Below are positions 8,912 through 18,130 of a stretch of DNA of 64,000 nt, piece after piece. The stretch covers positions 124,001-188,000 of the forward strand of contig CAWJRN010000018.1 in NCBI GenBank assembly GCA_963845265.1, read 5' to 3'. The notes below the pieces were generated by a model that made no database searches, was not told the origin of the DNA, and was given only the letters and a program-made list of their open reading frames with translations. Numbering within the stretch: the first letter of the stretch is position 1; every line of letters begins with the position of its first letter. The stretch is from DYRB01 sp963845265. Lineage in GTDB: Bacteria > Pseudomonadota > Gammaproteobacteria > Chromatiales > Chromatiaceae. A program made the position numbers and the translations under genes.

Positions 8912-9555
8912 GCGCCATACCCGAGGCGGCCCTGGCGACCCTGGAGGCCGCTTTGAACCGCACCATCGCCCTGGACCCGGAGGGGGCCGCCGGCCTTGTC
9001 CGGCTCCAGGGGCGACTGATCTGTATCGAGCTCAAGGGCTTCGGCACCCGCTTTTATTTGATCCCCGGGGTGGACGAACTCCAACTCTTCGGCGCCTACG
9101 AGGGCGAGCCGGACTGTTTGCTGCGGGGCTCGCCCCTCGCCCTGGCCCGCATGGGCCTGGCCGAGCACAAAGAGGACGGCCTCTTCGCCGGGGATGTCGA
9201 GATCGAGGGCGATACCCGCCTGGCCCAGGAGTTTGGCGCCGCCATGGCCGGCATCTCCGTGGATTGGGAGGAGCAGCTTGCACACCTGGTGGGCGATCCC
9301 CTGGCCCATCAGGTCGGCGCGGGTCTGCGCTCGGCCGGGCGTTGGGGGCGCAAGTCCGCGGACACCCTGACCGAGGACCTCAAGGAGTACCTCCAGGAGG
9401 AGGCGCGCCTGGTGCCCACGGACTACGAGGTGCGGGGATTCCTCGACCAGGTCGACATATTGCGCGACGACGTGGAGCGCCTTACTGCGCGGATCGAACG
9501 TCTGGCGCACAGGCGCGTCGGCGGGCAAAGTGTTAAGTCCGCAATAGAGCAATGA
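8908..9555 (+). CDS. ubiJ: Ubiquinone biosynthesis accessory factor UbiJ (SCP2 domain)
   Basis: 215 residues from a GTG that overlaps the ubiE stop (GTGA). An N-terminal SCP2-like lipid-binding fold spans about residues 15-110. The C-terminal helical part ends with a short coiled coil (DQVDILRDDVERLTARIERL). UbiJ is a non-enzymatic lipid-binding member of the soluble Ubi complex in E. coli. The position between ubiE and ubiB is diagnostic even though sequence conservation is low. The stop overlaps the ubiB ATG (ATGA). Confidence 0.9.
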   Translation: MSAIPEAALATLEAALNRTIALDPEGAAGLVRLQGRLICIELKGFGTRFYLIPGVDELQLFGAYEGEPDCLLRGSPLALARMGLAEHKEDGLFAGDVEIEGDTRLAQEFGAAMAGISVDWEEQLAHLVGDPLAHQVGAGLRSAGRWGRKSADTLTEDLKEYLQEEARLVPTDYEVRGFLDQVDILRDDVERLTARIERLAHRRVGGQSVKSAIEQ

Positions 9556-11207
9556 TCCGCCCCTCCGATGCCCTGCGTCTGTTCCACATCAACTGGGTCC
9601 TGCTCCGTCACGGGCTCGACGAGGTGGTCCTGGCCACCCACCTGTTCCGCCCCCTGCGCTTCCTGACCTATGTGTCCCCCTGGTTCTGGTTCCGCCAGGA
9701 CCCGCAACCCTACCCGGTACGCATCCGTCTCGCCCTGGAGGACCTGGGGCCGATCTTCGTCAAGTTCGGGCAGATCCTGTCCACCCGCCGCGACCTGCTC
9801 CCGGACGACCTCGCGACCGAGCTGGCCAAGCTCCAGGACAGGGTTCCCCCGTTTCCGGGGGGAGAGGCCAGGGCCATCATCGAAAAGGCCCTGGGTCACC
9901 CTGTCGAGCGGGTCCTGGACGCCTTCGATGAGACCCCGCTCGCATCGGCGTCCATCGCCCAGGTCCACACCGGTCGCCTCAAGGACGGACACGAGGTCGT
10001 GGTCAAGGTCCTGCGCCCGGGGATCGACAAGATCATCCGCCGCGACATTGGACTCTTGTACATCATCGCCCACCTGGCCGAACGCTATTGGAAGGAGGGG
10101 CGGCGCCTGCGTCCGGTGGAGGTGGTCGCCGAGTACGAGAAGACCATCTTTGACGAGCTGGACCTCCAGCGCGAGGCGGCCAACGCCTCCCAACTGCGGC
10201 GCAACTGGCAAGGCAGCGAGGCGCTGTACATCCCCGAGGTCTACTGGGACCTGACCCGATCCAACGTCATGGTCATGGAGCGCATCTACGGGACCCCTGT
10301 GAGCAATGTCGCCGCACTCAAGGCCCAGGGCGTGAGCATGCACCTGCTCGGCGAGCGCGGGGTGGAGATCTTCTTCACCCAGGTCTTTCGCGACAACTTC
10401 TTCCACGCCGACATGCACCCGGGCAACATCTTCGTCGAGCCCAGCGGGCGCTACATCTCCGTGGACTTCGGCATCGTCGGCACCCTGACCACCGAGGATC
10501 AACGCTACCTCGCGGAAAACCTGCTCGCCTTCTTCCATCGCGACTATCGCCGGGTGGCCGAGCTCCACGTGGAGTCCGGCTGGGTCCCCCCCACCACCAG
10601 GGTCGACGAGTTCGAGTCCGCCATCCGCACCGTCAGCGAGCCCATCTTCGAGAAGCCCCTGTCGGAGATCTCCTTCGGCCACTTCCTGTTGCGCCTGTTC
10701 CAGACGGCCAGACGCTTCAACATGGAGATCCAGCCGCAACTGGTGCTGCTGCAAAAGACCCTGCTCAACATCGAGGGCCTGGGCCGTCAGCTCTACCCTG
10801 AGCTGGATCTGTGGACCACTGCCAAGCCCTTCATGGAGCGCTGGATGAAGGACCAGGTGGGCCCCAAGGCCCTGCTCGCACGGGCCCGCAAGTCCCTGCC
10901 GCTGATCGCCGAGGACCTGCCGGAGCTGCCCTTGCGGATCCTCAAGATCGTCCGCCAGTTGGAGCGGCAAGGGGACCATGGCGACTGGCGGGGGGCCGAA
11001 ATCCAGCGACTACAGCGAGACCTGGCTCGGCAGCAGGCGCGGGGGGTCAGCGCCACGGTAGGCAGCGTCCTGATCCTCGCCGGCACCCTGCTGCTCTTGC
11101 TCGGCCCTGGTCCGCTGATCTCCCATGGGGCCGCACTCACGGCCGCCGTCCTTTGTCTGGCAGGCGGCGGCCTTCTGCTGGCCCGTTTATGGCTCTGGTT
11201 CGAGTAG
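9552..11207 (+). CDS. ubiB: UbiB, ABC1/ADCK atypical kinase-like ubiquinone biosynthesis protein
   Basis: 551 residues. The family-defining KxGQ motif is present (FVKFGQILSTRRDLLPDDL), as are the ADCK nucleotide-binding loop IAQVHTGRLKDG and the catalytic segment HADMHPGNIFV...VDFGIVG. Two C-terminal hydrophobic helices (about residues 497-550) anchor it in the membrane. It is an ATPase needed for several ubiquinone ring steps. A 46-bp stretch of this gene (10165-10210) recurs at 14297-14342. Confidence 0.97.
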   Translation: MIRPSDALRLFHINWVLLRHGLDEVVLATHLFRPLRFLTYVSPWFWFRQDPQPYPVRIRLALEDLGPIFVKFGQILSTRRDLLPDDLATELAKLQDRVPPFPGGEARAIIEKALGHPVERVLDAFDETPLASASIAQVHTGRLKDGHEVVVKVLRPGIDKIIRRDIGLLYIIAHLAERYWKEGRRLRPVEVVAEYEKTIFDELDLQREAANASQLRRNWQGSEALYIPEVYWDLTRSNVMVMERIYGTPVSNVAALKAQGVSMHLLGERGVEIFFTQVFRDNFFHADMHPGNIFVEPSGRYISVDFGIVGTLTTEDQRYLAENLLAFFHRDYRRVAELHVESGWVPPTTRVDEFESAIRTVSEPIFEKPLSEISFGHFLLRLFQTARRFNMEIQPQLVLLQKTLLNIEGLGRQLYPELDLWTTAKPFMERWMKDQVGPKALLARARKSLPLIAEDLPELPLRILKIVRQLERQGDHGDWRGAEIQRLQRDLARQQARGVSATVGSVLILAGTLLLLLGPGPLISHGAALTAAVLCLAGGGLLLARLWLWFE

Positions 11208-11210
11208 CTC

Positions 11211-12212
11211 ATGCCAAAACCAGACAAGATGGAGCCGGGTAACGGCGAGAAACGTGCCGATGTCTCGCTGATCGTGGTCAACTGGAACGGCGGCCCCCTC
11301 TTGGCCAAGTGTCTGCAACACCTGGACGCACAGACGGTGCAGCCCCGGCATATCTTGGTGGTGGATAACGCCAGTTCGGACGATTCTGCAGCGTGCGCGG
11401 ATCACCATCCGAATGTCACCCTGTATAGAATGGATGCCAATCTCGGCTTTGCAGCAGGCAATAACTTCGCGATCGCGCAATGCGCGACCGAGTATATTGC
11501 CCTACTTAATCCAGACGCATTTCCGGAACCGGACTGGCTGGAGAGATTACTCGCCGCGGCTGGATCGCATCCCGACGTTGCAGCATTTGGATCCCGACAA
11601 TTAATTCATAGTAGCCCAGATATCCTTGACGGTATCGGCGACTGCTACCACATGACCGGGTTGGTTTGGCGTGAGCGACATGGCGCGCGACAGCAGACCG
11701 TAGACCTGGTTGAGAAGGAAATCTTTGCGCCCTGTGCCGCAGCCGCGTTGTATCGACGACAGGCAGTGGTAGACCTCGGCGGCTTCGACGAAGACTACTT
11801 CTGCTACCTGGAAGATGTGGACCTGGGGTTCCGCATACGCCTGGCTGGACATAAGGCGATGTATGTGTCTGACGCGGTGGTCTATCATGTGGGCTCGGCC
11901 ACCACGGGCGGACAGGACAGCGATTTTTCTGTTTATCACGGGCATCGCAATCTTGAGTGGACCTTTATTAAGAACATGCCGACGGCCTTGTTCTTTGCTT
12001 TGCTGCCATTGCATTTGATGATGGTCGTGATGATAGTTGCGAGATTCGCGTTTCGCGGGCAAGGCCGCGTGATTTTCCGGGCGAAACGGGATGCCATCAG
12101 GGGTTTACCCAGGGCGTGGGCCAAGCGGCAAAAGACCCAGGCAACACGGGTAGCGACGGCTCAGGACATCTGGCGTGTACTGGATAAGGGGATGACCCGT
12201 CCCAAGTGGTAA
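11211..12212 (+). CDS. GT2 family glycosyltransferase (rhamnosyltransferase WbbL-like)
   Basis: 333 residues. The GT-A fold starts at VSLIVVNWNGG, with LNPDAFPEPDWL as the nucleotide-sugar metal-binding segment and FDEDYFCYLEDVDLGFRIRL as the acceptor/catalytic block. A hydrophobic stretch near residues 263-285 suggests membrane association. Close relatives by motif are the WbbL/RfbN-type rhamnosyltransferases, but the donor sugar cannot be read from sequence. It starts 3 bp after ubiB. Base composition is visibly more AT-rich than in ubiB, consistent with acquired polysaccharide genes starting here. Confidence 0.85.
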   Translation: MPKPDKMEPGNGEKRADVSLIVVNWNGGPLLAKCLQHLDAQTVQPRHILVVDNASSDDSAACADHHPNVTLYRMDANLGFAAGNNFAIAQCATEYIALLNPDAFPEPDWLERLLAAAGSHPDVAAFGSRQLIHSSPDILDGIGDCYHMTGLVWRERHGARQQTVDLVEKEIFAPCAAAALYRRQAVVDLGGFDEDYFCYLEDVDLGFRIRLAGHKAMYVSDAVVYHVGSATTGGQDSDFSVYHGHRNLEWTFIKNMPTALFFALLPLHLMMVVMIVARFAFRGQGRVIFRAKRDAIRGLPRAWAKRQKTQATRVATAQDIWRVLDKGMTRPKW

Positions 12213-12350
12213 GGATCGAGTCAGAAACAACCGAAACAGGGGAGCTGTAGGGTGGACAAGCGCAGCGCAGTCCACCGGCGGCGTCGGTGGATTTCGCTGC
12301 GCTCATCCACCCTACGGGATGTTCAAGCTGTTGCTGAACAGTCCCTAATT
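12210..12350. repeat. Composite palindromic element, family A copy 1 (with GTAGGGTGGA core)
   Basis: The outer ends form an imperfect inverted repeat: TAAGGATCGAGTCAGAAACA at the left and the complement of CTGTTGCTGAACAGTCCCTA at the right (17 of 28 positions match). The core (12246-12316) is a long palindrome running from GTAGGGTGGACAAGCGCAGC to GCTGCGCTCATCCACCCTAC. Related left ends occur at 33364 and, inverted, at 37635-37656. It lies between two glycosyltransferase genes. Confidence 0.6.
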
Positions 12351-12416
12351 GAGGCTCCGGGTCAATGTGGTTGGGTCGATAAGGTGCATTGGCCAAGGCA
12401 ATTGCGTGTGATTTGA

Positions 12417-13253
12417 ATGTCTATCAGCGGCCCCACGCCAAAACTCACGGTTTCCATAGTGACCTACGGATCCGACTTGGGGTTGCTCGAGGCGACCATC
12501 TCGTCGCTGGCTGATGCTGCCAAGACATTGGGGAGTCGCGTCACCGATAGCGTCCGGTTGTCGCTCATCGATAACGGGCCATGCGACGAGGCGAGGTCGG
12601 CCCTCTTGGCACAAATGGCCGGAGCCTGGCCCGGGGGTGCACAACTCATCACTGGCCAGGGCAACGTCGGCTATGGCCGAGGCCACAACCTGGCGCTTTC
12701 CGAGCCGATGGGGGCCTACCACCTGATCCTCAATCCCGACGTGGAAGTCGCGCCTGACGCCCTTGATCAGGCACTGGCCTTCATGGACGCACATCCCGCT
12801 TGCGGTCTGCTCGCCCCGGCGGTGCACGACGACGGAGGTCGGTTGCAGTACCTGTGCAAACGTAGGCCTACCATCCTCGACCTGTTCCTGCGCGGGTTCG
12901 CCCCAGACTGGATGCGGAGACACTTCAGTGGCCGGCTTGACGCCTACGAGATGCGGGACCTCATCGGCGAACACGACCTGGTGTGGGATCCTTCCATTGT
13001 CAGCGGCTGCTTCATGCTATTTCGGACCAATACGTTGACACAGCTTGGTGGCTTCGACCCCCGGTACTTTCTGTACTTCGAGGATTTCGACCTGAGTCTG
13101 AGGACAGCCAAGGTCGCACGCCTCGCCTATGTCCCCCAGGTGCGTATCGTCCACCATGGAGGCGGCGCTGCACGTAAAGGGCTTGGGCATGTGCGGATGT
13201 TTGTGACATCGGCGGCGCAGTTTTTCCATCGGCACGGTTGGCGGTGGGTCTAA
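12417..13253 (+). CDS. GT2 family glycosyltransferase
   Basis: 278 residues. Domain order follows rhamnosyl-type GT2 enzymes: VSIVTYGSDL at the start, LILNPDVEVAPDAL as the metal/donor site, and FDPRYFLYFEDFDLSLR near the C-terminus. The stop codon shares one base with the ATG of the downstream epimerase (TAATG), so the two genes are co-translated. Donor and acceptor are unknown. Confidence 0.85.
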   Translation: MSISGPTPKLTVSIVTYGSDLGLLEATISSLADAAKTLGSRVTDSVRLSLIDNGPCDEARSALLAQMAGAWPGGAQLITGQGNVGYGRGHNLALSEPMGAYHLILNPDVEVAPDALDQALAFMDAHPACGLLAPAVHDDGGRLQYLCKRRPTILDLFLRGFAPDWMRRHFSGRLDAYEMRDLIGEHDLVWDPSIVSGCFMLFRTNTLTQLGGFDPRYFLYFEDFDLSLRTAKVARLAYVPQVRIVHHGGGAARKGLGHVRMFVTSAAQFFHRHGWRWV

Positions 13254-14212
13254 TGCCGCGAGTCGTCGTCACCGGAGCCGCAGGTTTCGTAGGTCTTCAC
13301 CTCGTACCCGTGCTTTGTGCCCAAGGGGTTACGGTAAGGGCAGCGCTCCGCCGCGGCGCACCCAGACTCCCGGAGGACGTCGAGCCGGTGGTCGTCGGCG
13401 ACCTGTCTGATCGGCCGAATCTACAGAACGCCCTGCGCGGCGTTGATGCGGTCATCCACCTGGCCGGACGGGTGCATGTGATGCAGGAGAGCGCCTCAGA
13501 CCCCGAGGCCGCTTATCGCAGTGCGAATGTCGAGGCGACTCGCCACTTGGCCAACCAGGCCGCACGGGCAGGGGTCCGGCGCTTCATCTTTCTGAGCAGC
13601 ATCAAGGTGAACGGCGAACGCACGGGGCCTCACGCGTTTACCGAATCGGATGCCGCGGCCCCACAAGATGCCTATGCCCGGTCCAAGTGGGCCGCCGAGC
13701 AGGCACTCCATGAAGTAGCGGCGCAGACCGGGCTGGAAGTCGTCATCGTTCGCCCGCCATTGGTTTACGGACCAGGAGTCAGGGCGAATTTTCTGCGCCT
13801 GATGCGCCTAGTCCAGCGCGGCGTGCCTTTGCCCTTGGGGTCGGTCGAGAACCGCAGGAGCATGGTCGGGCAAGGCAATCTGTGCGACCTGCTAGCGCTC
13901 TGCCTTCGCCATCCGGCCGCCGCGGGCCAGACATTTCTCGCCTCGGATCAGAACGACCTCTCCACCCCGGGTCTGATCCGCGCCATCGCGTCCGCGATGG
14001 GACGCCGCGCTCGGCTCTTTCCCTTTCCCGTGGGCGTCTTGCGTCAAACTGCTGGCCTAGTGGGTATGGGCTCGATGATCGAGCGCATGGTTGATTCCTT
14101 GCAAGTGGATTCGTCCAAGGCAACACGACTGCTCGGTTGGACGCCGCCGGTATCCGTCGCGGAGGGATTGCGGCTGACCCTTTCCTGGTATCTGGCTCAC
14201 CGGGACAGTTGA
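13253..14212 (+). CDS. NAD-dependent nucleotide-sugar epimerase/reductase (WbpV/GalE-like)
   Basis: 319 residues of the extended short-chain dehydrogenase family. The Rossmann motif is VTGAAGFVGLHL, and the catalytic YARSK supplies Tyr and Lys. PPLVYGPGVRANF follows, as in UDP-sugar 4-epimerases and 4-reductases. In Pseudomonas O-antigen loci, WbpV reduces the 4-keto sugar made by WbpM for use by WbpL. Homologues of both partners occur at 55.6-58.6 kb, so a role in UDP-N-acetyl-6-deoxyhexosamine synthesis is a reasonable inference. The ATG at 13253 is chosen because of the TAATG overlap and the position of the Rossmann motif. Confidence 0.85.
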   Translation: MPRVVVTGAAGFVGLHLVPVLCAQGVTVRAALRRGAPRLPEDVEPVVVGDLSDRPNLQNALRGVDAVIHLAGRVHVMQESASDPEAAYRSANVEATRHLANQAARAGVRRFIFLSSIKVNGERTGPHAFTESDAAAPQDAYARSKWAAEQALHEVAAQTGLEVVIVRPPLVYGPGVRANFLRLMRLVQRGVPLPLGSVENRRSMVGQGNLCDLLALCLRHPAAAGQTFLASDQNDLSTPGLIRAIASAMGRRARLFPFPVGVLRQTAGLVGMGSMIERMVDSLQVDSSKATRLLGWTPPVSVAEGLRLTLSWYLAHRDS

Positions 14213-14296
14213 CTGCCAAAAGCCCCGCAGCCGCCCCCCCATGACCATCGCCCCCCGTCCTCTTCCTCTTTCGCTGATGGTCGGTCACTACCTCCG

Positions 14297-14342
14297 TCCA
14301 GCGCGAGGCGGCCAACGCCTCCCAACTGCAGCGCAACTGGCA
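14297..14342 (+). repeat. Duplicated 46-bp fragment of ubiB
   Basis: Bases 14297-14342 match ubiB 10165-10210 at 45 of 46 positions, in the same orientation, beginning TCCAGCGCGAGGCGGCCAAC. The 206-bp gap between the epimerase and wzt has no gene of its own. The fragment has no start and reads into a stop, so it is a non-coding relic. Confidence 0.85.
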
Positions 14343-14418
14343 GGACACCTAGGCGCGGGCGTCAAACCCGGGTATACGAACCCCGCGGCGGGGAGACCTT
14401 CACAGCACTCATCAATAC

Positions 14419-15168
14419 TCACCCAAAATAGCCCTTTGCGACTTCCGCCGCGTCCCCGTCCATGCGTACTCTGCCGTGTTCAAGCCAAATGAGACGACTG
14501 CAGTTGGCCATTAGCAATTCGGGGGAATGACTTGCAAGAACTAGGATTTCGGTGCTGTGCACGACGTTTTTCATACGCTGTTCGGCACGCTCCTTGAAAT
14601 CTTCATCGCCCATAGACAGCCACTCATCCATGACCAGGATTTGCGGGCGTATGGCAGTAGATACGGCAAAGGCGAGCCTAAGCTGCATGCCAGATGAGTA
14701 CGTCCGAAAAGGCATGTCGATGAAGTCCCCGAGTCCGGAGAAATCGACAATCTCCTCATGTCGGATAGCGGCCTCCTTGGGCGTTAGGCCCATCAGGACC
14801 GAGCGCAGACGGATATTTTCCCGACCGGTAGCTTCCGGGTCGATGCCTAAACTGATATTAATCAGCGAGACGCATTCCCCCACAATGTTCGCTTCACCCT
14901 GAGTCGGGTGGTAGATCCCCGACAGGATTCGCAACAGAGTGGTCTTTCCTGACCCATTGTGTCCGACGAGGCCTACGCGCTCACCCGCGGCGATCTGGAT
15001 GTTGACATCCCGCAGGCCACGAACAATCACATTTCCATCATGTTGCCGGTCGATGACGCCGCCGGTCACGGCGCTGAGCAGCCGATTTTTCAACGAAACG
15101 CTTGTCGCATTGAAAACCGGAAAATCGACGGAGACGCCGGAGAGTGCGATAGAAGCTCGTGCGTTCAT
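14419..15168 (-). CDS. wzt: Polysaccharide ABC exporter, ATP-binding subunit (Wzt/TagH-like)
   Basis: 249 residues. Walker A GHNGSGKTT, signature YSSGMQLRLAFA, Walker B ILVMDEWLSMGDEDF and the switch His (LASHSPE) are all present. It energises export of an undecaprenyl-linked glycan or teichoic-type polymer across the inner membrane. It is the short form and lacks the C-terminal carbohydrate-binding domain seen in O9a-type Wzt. The ATG overlaps the stop of the permease gene by 4 bp. Confidence 0.9.
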   Translation of the reverse strand: MNARASIALSGVSVDFPVFNATSVSLKNRLLSAVTGGVIDRQHDGNVIVRGLRDVNIQIAAGERVGLVGHNGSGKTTLLRILSGIYHPTQGEANIVGECVSLINISLGIDPEATGRENIRLRSVLMGLTPKEAAIRHEEIVDFSGLGDFIDMPFRTYSSGMQLRLAFAVSTAIRPQILVMDEWLSMGDEDFKERAEQRMKNVVHSTEILVLASHSPELLMANCSRLIWLEHGRVRMDGDAAEVAKGYFG

Positions 15169-15974
15169 AACCAGTAAGGTACCCGTTTGCGATAGCGGCC
15201 GAACAACAGTAACGCCACTCCCCAGCCGCCCAACATCATCAGGATCGAGACTATCCAGCTCGTGACATCGGGGACTTCGCCGAGTAACGGAGTCCGCACA
15301 AGGTTAATGAGGTGATAAAAGGGGTTGAGCGCAAGGATAGCGGTACTAGCGCGTGCGGGTAAAAGTGCTGCACTCCAGATGATTGGCGTGAGATAGAAAG
15401 AAACCTGCATCAGGTTTTGGACGATTTGTGTCATATCGCGAAATCGGGCGCACACCACCGCGAGTATGAGCATCATCCACGCAAGATTGAGCGAGATCAG
15501 AATGATCCCAACCACTGCTAATAACGCTATTGGCGAGACGGGCTTCATGAGCACCAAAAACACTATCGGCAATATCAACAGGTTGTGGGCTAAGATAATG
15601 ATGTTACGCCATAGAATACGCAGGATATGGGTAAAAAGCGGCATCCGCACCTGAAGGATTATGCCCTCGGCCGCCACAAATCCGGTGCACCCTTCAAGAA
15701 TCGCCGCGGACACAAACCCCCAGACGATTAATCCAATTGCGAGATATGGCAGAAACTCGTTTATCGGCTGATTGAGGAGATTGCCGAAGACGAAAGCTAG
15801 CACACCAATCAACACGGCCATGTTAATGGTCAACCAGAAGGCACCAACTCGGGATCGGCGATAGCGCGTAGCGACATCTTGCCAACCGAGAATGATGGCC
15901 TGATGAAGGTTGCGCAAGGTAGACCGGATGTCGCACCAGGCGTCAGACATTTCCGCGGCAAATTGCGCATTCAT
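15165..15974 (-). CDS. wzm: Polysaccharide ABC exporter, permease subunit (Wzm-like ABC-2)
   Basis: 269 residues with six hydrophobic segments typical of ABC-2 polysaccharide permeases. It includes the cytoplasmic entry GWQDVATRYRRSRVGAFWLT and the late motif PARASTAILALNPFYHLI. With Wzt it forms the exporter for a completed lipid-linked glycan. The start at 15974 is chosen over one 45 bp upstream because GGAGGTG sits 6-8 nt before it. Codon use is more AT-rich than in flanking housekeeping genes. Confidence 0.9.
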   Translation of the reverse strand: MNAQFAAEMSDAWCDIRSTLRNLHQAIILGWQDVATRYRRSRVGAFWLTINMAVLIGVLAFVFGNLLNQPINEFLPYLAIGLIVWGFVSAAILEGCTGFVAAEGIILQVRMPLFTHILRILWRNIIILAHNLLILPIVFLVLMKPVSPIALLAVVGIILISLNLAWMMLILAVVCARFRDMTQIVQNLMQVSFYLTPIIWSAALLPARASTAILALNPFYHLINLVRTPLLGEVPDVTSWIVSILMMLGGWGVALLLFGRYRKRVPYWL

Positions 15975-16237
15975 AAGAACACCTCCGCACAGCTGAGGAC
16001 GGGAGCTGTTGAGAAACAATGCAGAAACGAAAATTTCACTTCGTCAACTTTATCCGCGCGCGTCTGCGTGGTGGGCCTACTAGACTATGCCGGTATCAGG
16101 GCGAACGCAATTGCCTTCCTGATTGCGAAATGTGCCCGACATGAATGGCACTGGCCTAAGTCACGGGCTCATCAAATCAAGCGGCTTGGGACCTGAATGA
16201 GAATTGGCCGAGGGCAACAGGCCCGTTCGTGCTGATG

Positions 16238-18130
16238 CTACAAGGGCCGGCGCGCGGTGAAAATCAACTGTTCGGGACCGAGGTAACCGAGTTCTTCGGA
16301 CCAGTAGTGTCGTGCCTCGACGGCCTCGAAACCGATCTCCCGCAATTCGTCCAGCAGGTCCCAGCCGTAGTGGTAGAAAGCCAGACAGCCGGATTCCCGC
16401 ACCGGGTCGCCGTGGTATTCGGGCGGCAGCAGGTGGGTGATGCTGCCATCCGGCTCGACCCGGGCGCGGACCGAGGTGGTGGCATGCGCAGCGATGAACG
16501 GAACCGAAAACAGCATCCTACCGCCCGGCCGCAACACGCGCAGGCATTCGCCGAACGCCAACCTGTAGTTGGGCACGTGTTCCAGCACGTCGAACGACAA
16601 AACGTAGTCGACGCACTGGTCGTCGAAACTCAGTTCGGTCAGGTCTTCGTGACGGATCTGTCGTTCATCTTGCCCCCCACGCTCGAACTCGTCACCGAGA
16701 AACTCACTACCGATGGTCCGCGGAAAACGCCGCTTCAGCAGCGTATACATGGGCGTCAGCTGCTCGGTGACATAGATCCGGTCGCTCTGTGTCGGCTCGA
16801 ACAGAGAATCGAACAAGTGGACCGCCGCCCGCATGCGATTGTTCAGGCCACATAGCGGACACCACAGGTCCTCGCGCCAGCTCGGTACATCCGCCGTCGT
16901 TTCCTTCACCGCAAAATCGACGTGCTGCTCGCAGACCGCACAATATCCGGTAATGACGGCCGGCGACTGCGACGCTGTCAGCGCCTGTTCGCGCTCGCGT
17001 TGGTGAACCAGCGCCTCGGCATTGCGTTCGGTGAAGTCGAGGTATTGCGGGTAACTTTCCAGCACGGTCACCGGCAACGGGTAATCGGAGACCCACTGCG
17101 CGGTGTCGCCGACCAGGCCCGCCGCAGCTAGGTCCAGCGCCGGGTCATCGACGCTGCCGCGCTTCATGTCGACCGAACCCTTGATCCGGGCGGCCCTGAA
17201 CGCCGCGTGATAGGCCCGGTGCAGCACGCGTAGCGTCACGGCGTCCAACGGCAGCCCAACGCGCGCGCGCTGCGACGCCAGGCGGTCGAGGTCTCGCACC
17301 ATCTTGACCACATCGGCGTAGCGCGGCGCGATGCTGCGCCACTCGGTTTCCAGCCCATCGACCTGGGTCCAGTCGCGCACCACCCGTTCGGGATGCAACC
17401 GACTGAACACCCAGTTCGACCGCCCCTGGCGGTAACAGCGTCGCAAAAAATCATCCACGCTCAGCGCACGCACCATGTGGCTGACTGCCTGGCGGTTGAA
17501 CACGACCCGCAGGCCGACCCGGCTCAAGCGATAACCGAGTTCGATGTCCTCGGCACCAAAACGAAAGTCCGGGTTGAATACGCCATGCTCGAGCAGAAAC
17601 AGGCGCTTGCAGGACGAACGGCCGCCCCAGAAATAGCTGAAGTCCAGGGTCTCACCGTGTTTCAAGGTGCGGTAAGAGAACAAGTATCCACCGGCCCCGG
17701 TGACGAAACCCATCAGCGGAGAATCGGCGACGTCCGCGAGCAAATCAGTGAAACCAAGCACCGCGACATGCGGATCGGGGTGCCGTTCGTGCGTTTCCAG
17801 GTGCTCGGCCAGATAGTCGGGCTCGGTGACGTCATCGTCGTCCAGGAACACCACGATGGGCGCGCGGGACAGCGCCAAGCCGTGATTCTTCGCCGCCGAG
17901 ATACCGGCATTCGCCTGACGCGCATAGTGCACCGGCAGGCGCTGTGCAAACGACGCGACAACTCGTTCAGTGTCGTCCGTCGATCCGTCATCGACCACCA
18001 CCGCTTCGAACGCGTCCATGGGCAAGGTCTGACGGCACAGCGCATCGAGCGCCATCGCCAGCAGCTCGGCGCGGTTGAAGGTCGGTATCACGACGCTGAT
18101 GCGGGGCAGCATGTTGTTTTCAGTTGTCAT
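16238..18130 (-). CDS. GT2 glycosyltransferase fused to a C-terminal SAM methyltransferase
   Basis: 630 residues from the ATG that overlaps the upstream stop (ATGA). Residues ~8-240 are a GT-A glycosyltransferase (ISVVIPTFNRAELLAMALDA, VVDDGSTDDTE, FLDDDDVTEPDYL, FGAEDIELGYRL). A linker follows, then a paired-cysteine knuckle (CAVCEQH...CPLCG). The C-terminal ~190 residues are a Methyltransf_11-type domain (VDYVLSFDVLEHVPNY, LRVLRPGGRMLFSVPF). The fusion suggests transfer of a sugar and its methylation, or capping methylation, by one polypeptide. The target is unknown. Confidence 0.82.
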   Translation of the reverse strand: MTTENNMLPRISVVIPTFNRAELLAMALDALCRQTLPMDAFEAVVVDDGSTDDTERVVASFAQRLPVHYARQANAGISAAKNHGLALSRAPIVVFLDDDDVTEPDYLAEHLETHERHPDPHVAVLGFTDLLADVADSPLMGFVTGAGGYLFSYRTLKHGETLDFSYFWGGRSSCKRLFLLEHGVFNPDFRFGAEDIELGYRLSRVGLRVVFNRQAVSHMVRALSVDDFLRRCYRQGRSNWVFSRLHPERVVRDWTQVDGLETEWRSIAPRYADVVKMVRDLDRLASQRARVGLPLDAVTLRVLHRAYHAAFRAARIKGSVDMKRGSVDDPALDLAAAGLVGDTAQWVSDYPLPVTVLESYPQYLDFTERNAEALVHQREREQALTASQSPAVITGYCAVCEQHVDFAVKETTADVPSWREDLWCPLCGLNNRMRAAVHLFDSLFEPTQSDRIYVTEQLTPMYTLLKRRFPRTIGSEFLGDEFERGGQDERQIRHEDLTELSFDDQCVDYVLSFDVLEHVPNYRLAFGECLRVLRPGGRMLFSVPFIAAHATTSVRARVEPDGSITHLLPPEYHGDPVRESGCLAFYHYGWDLLDELREIGFEAVEARHYWSEELGYLGPEQLIFTARRPL

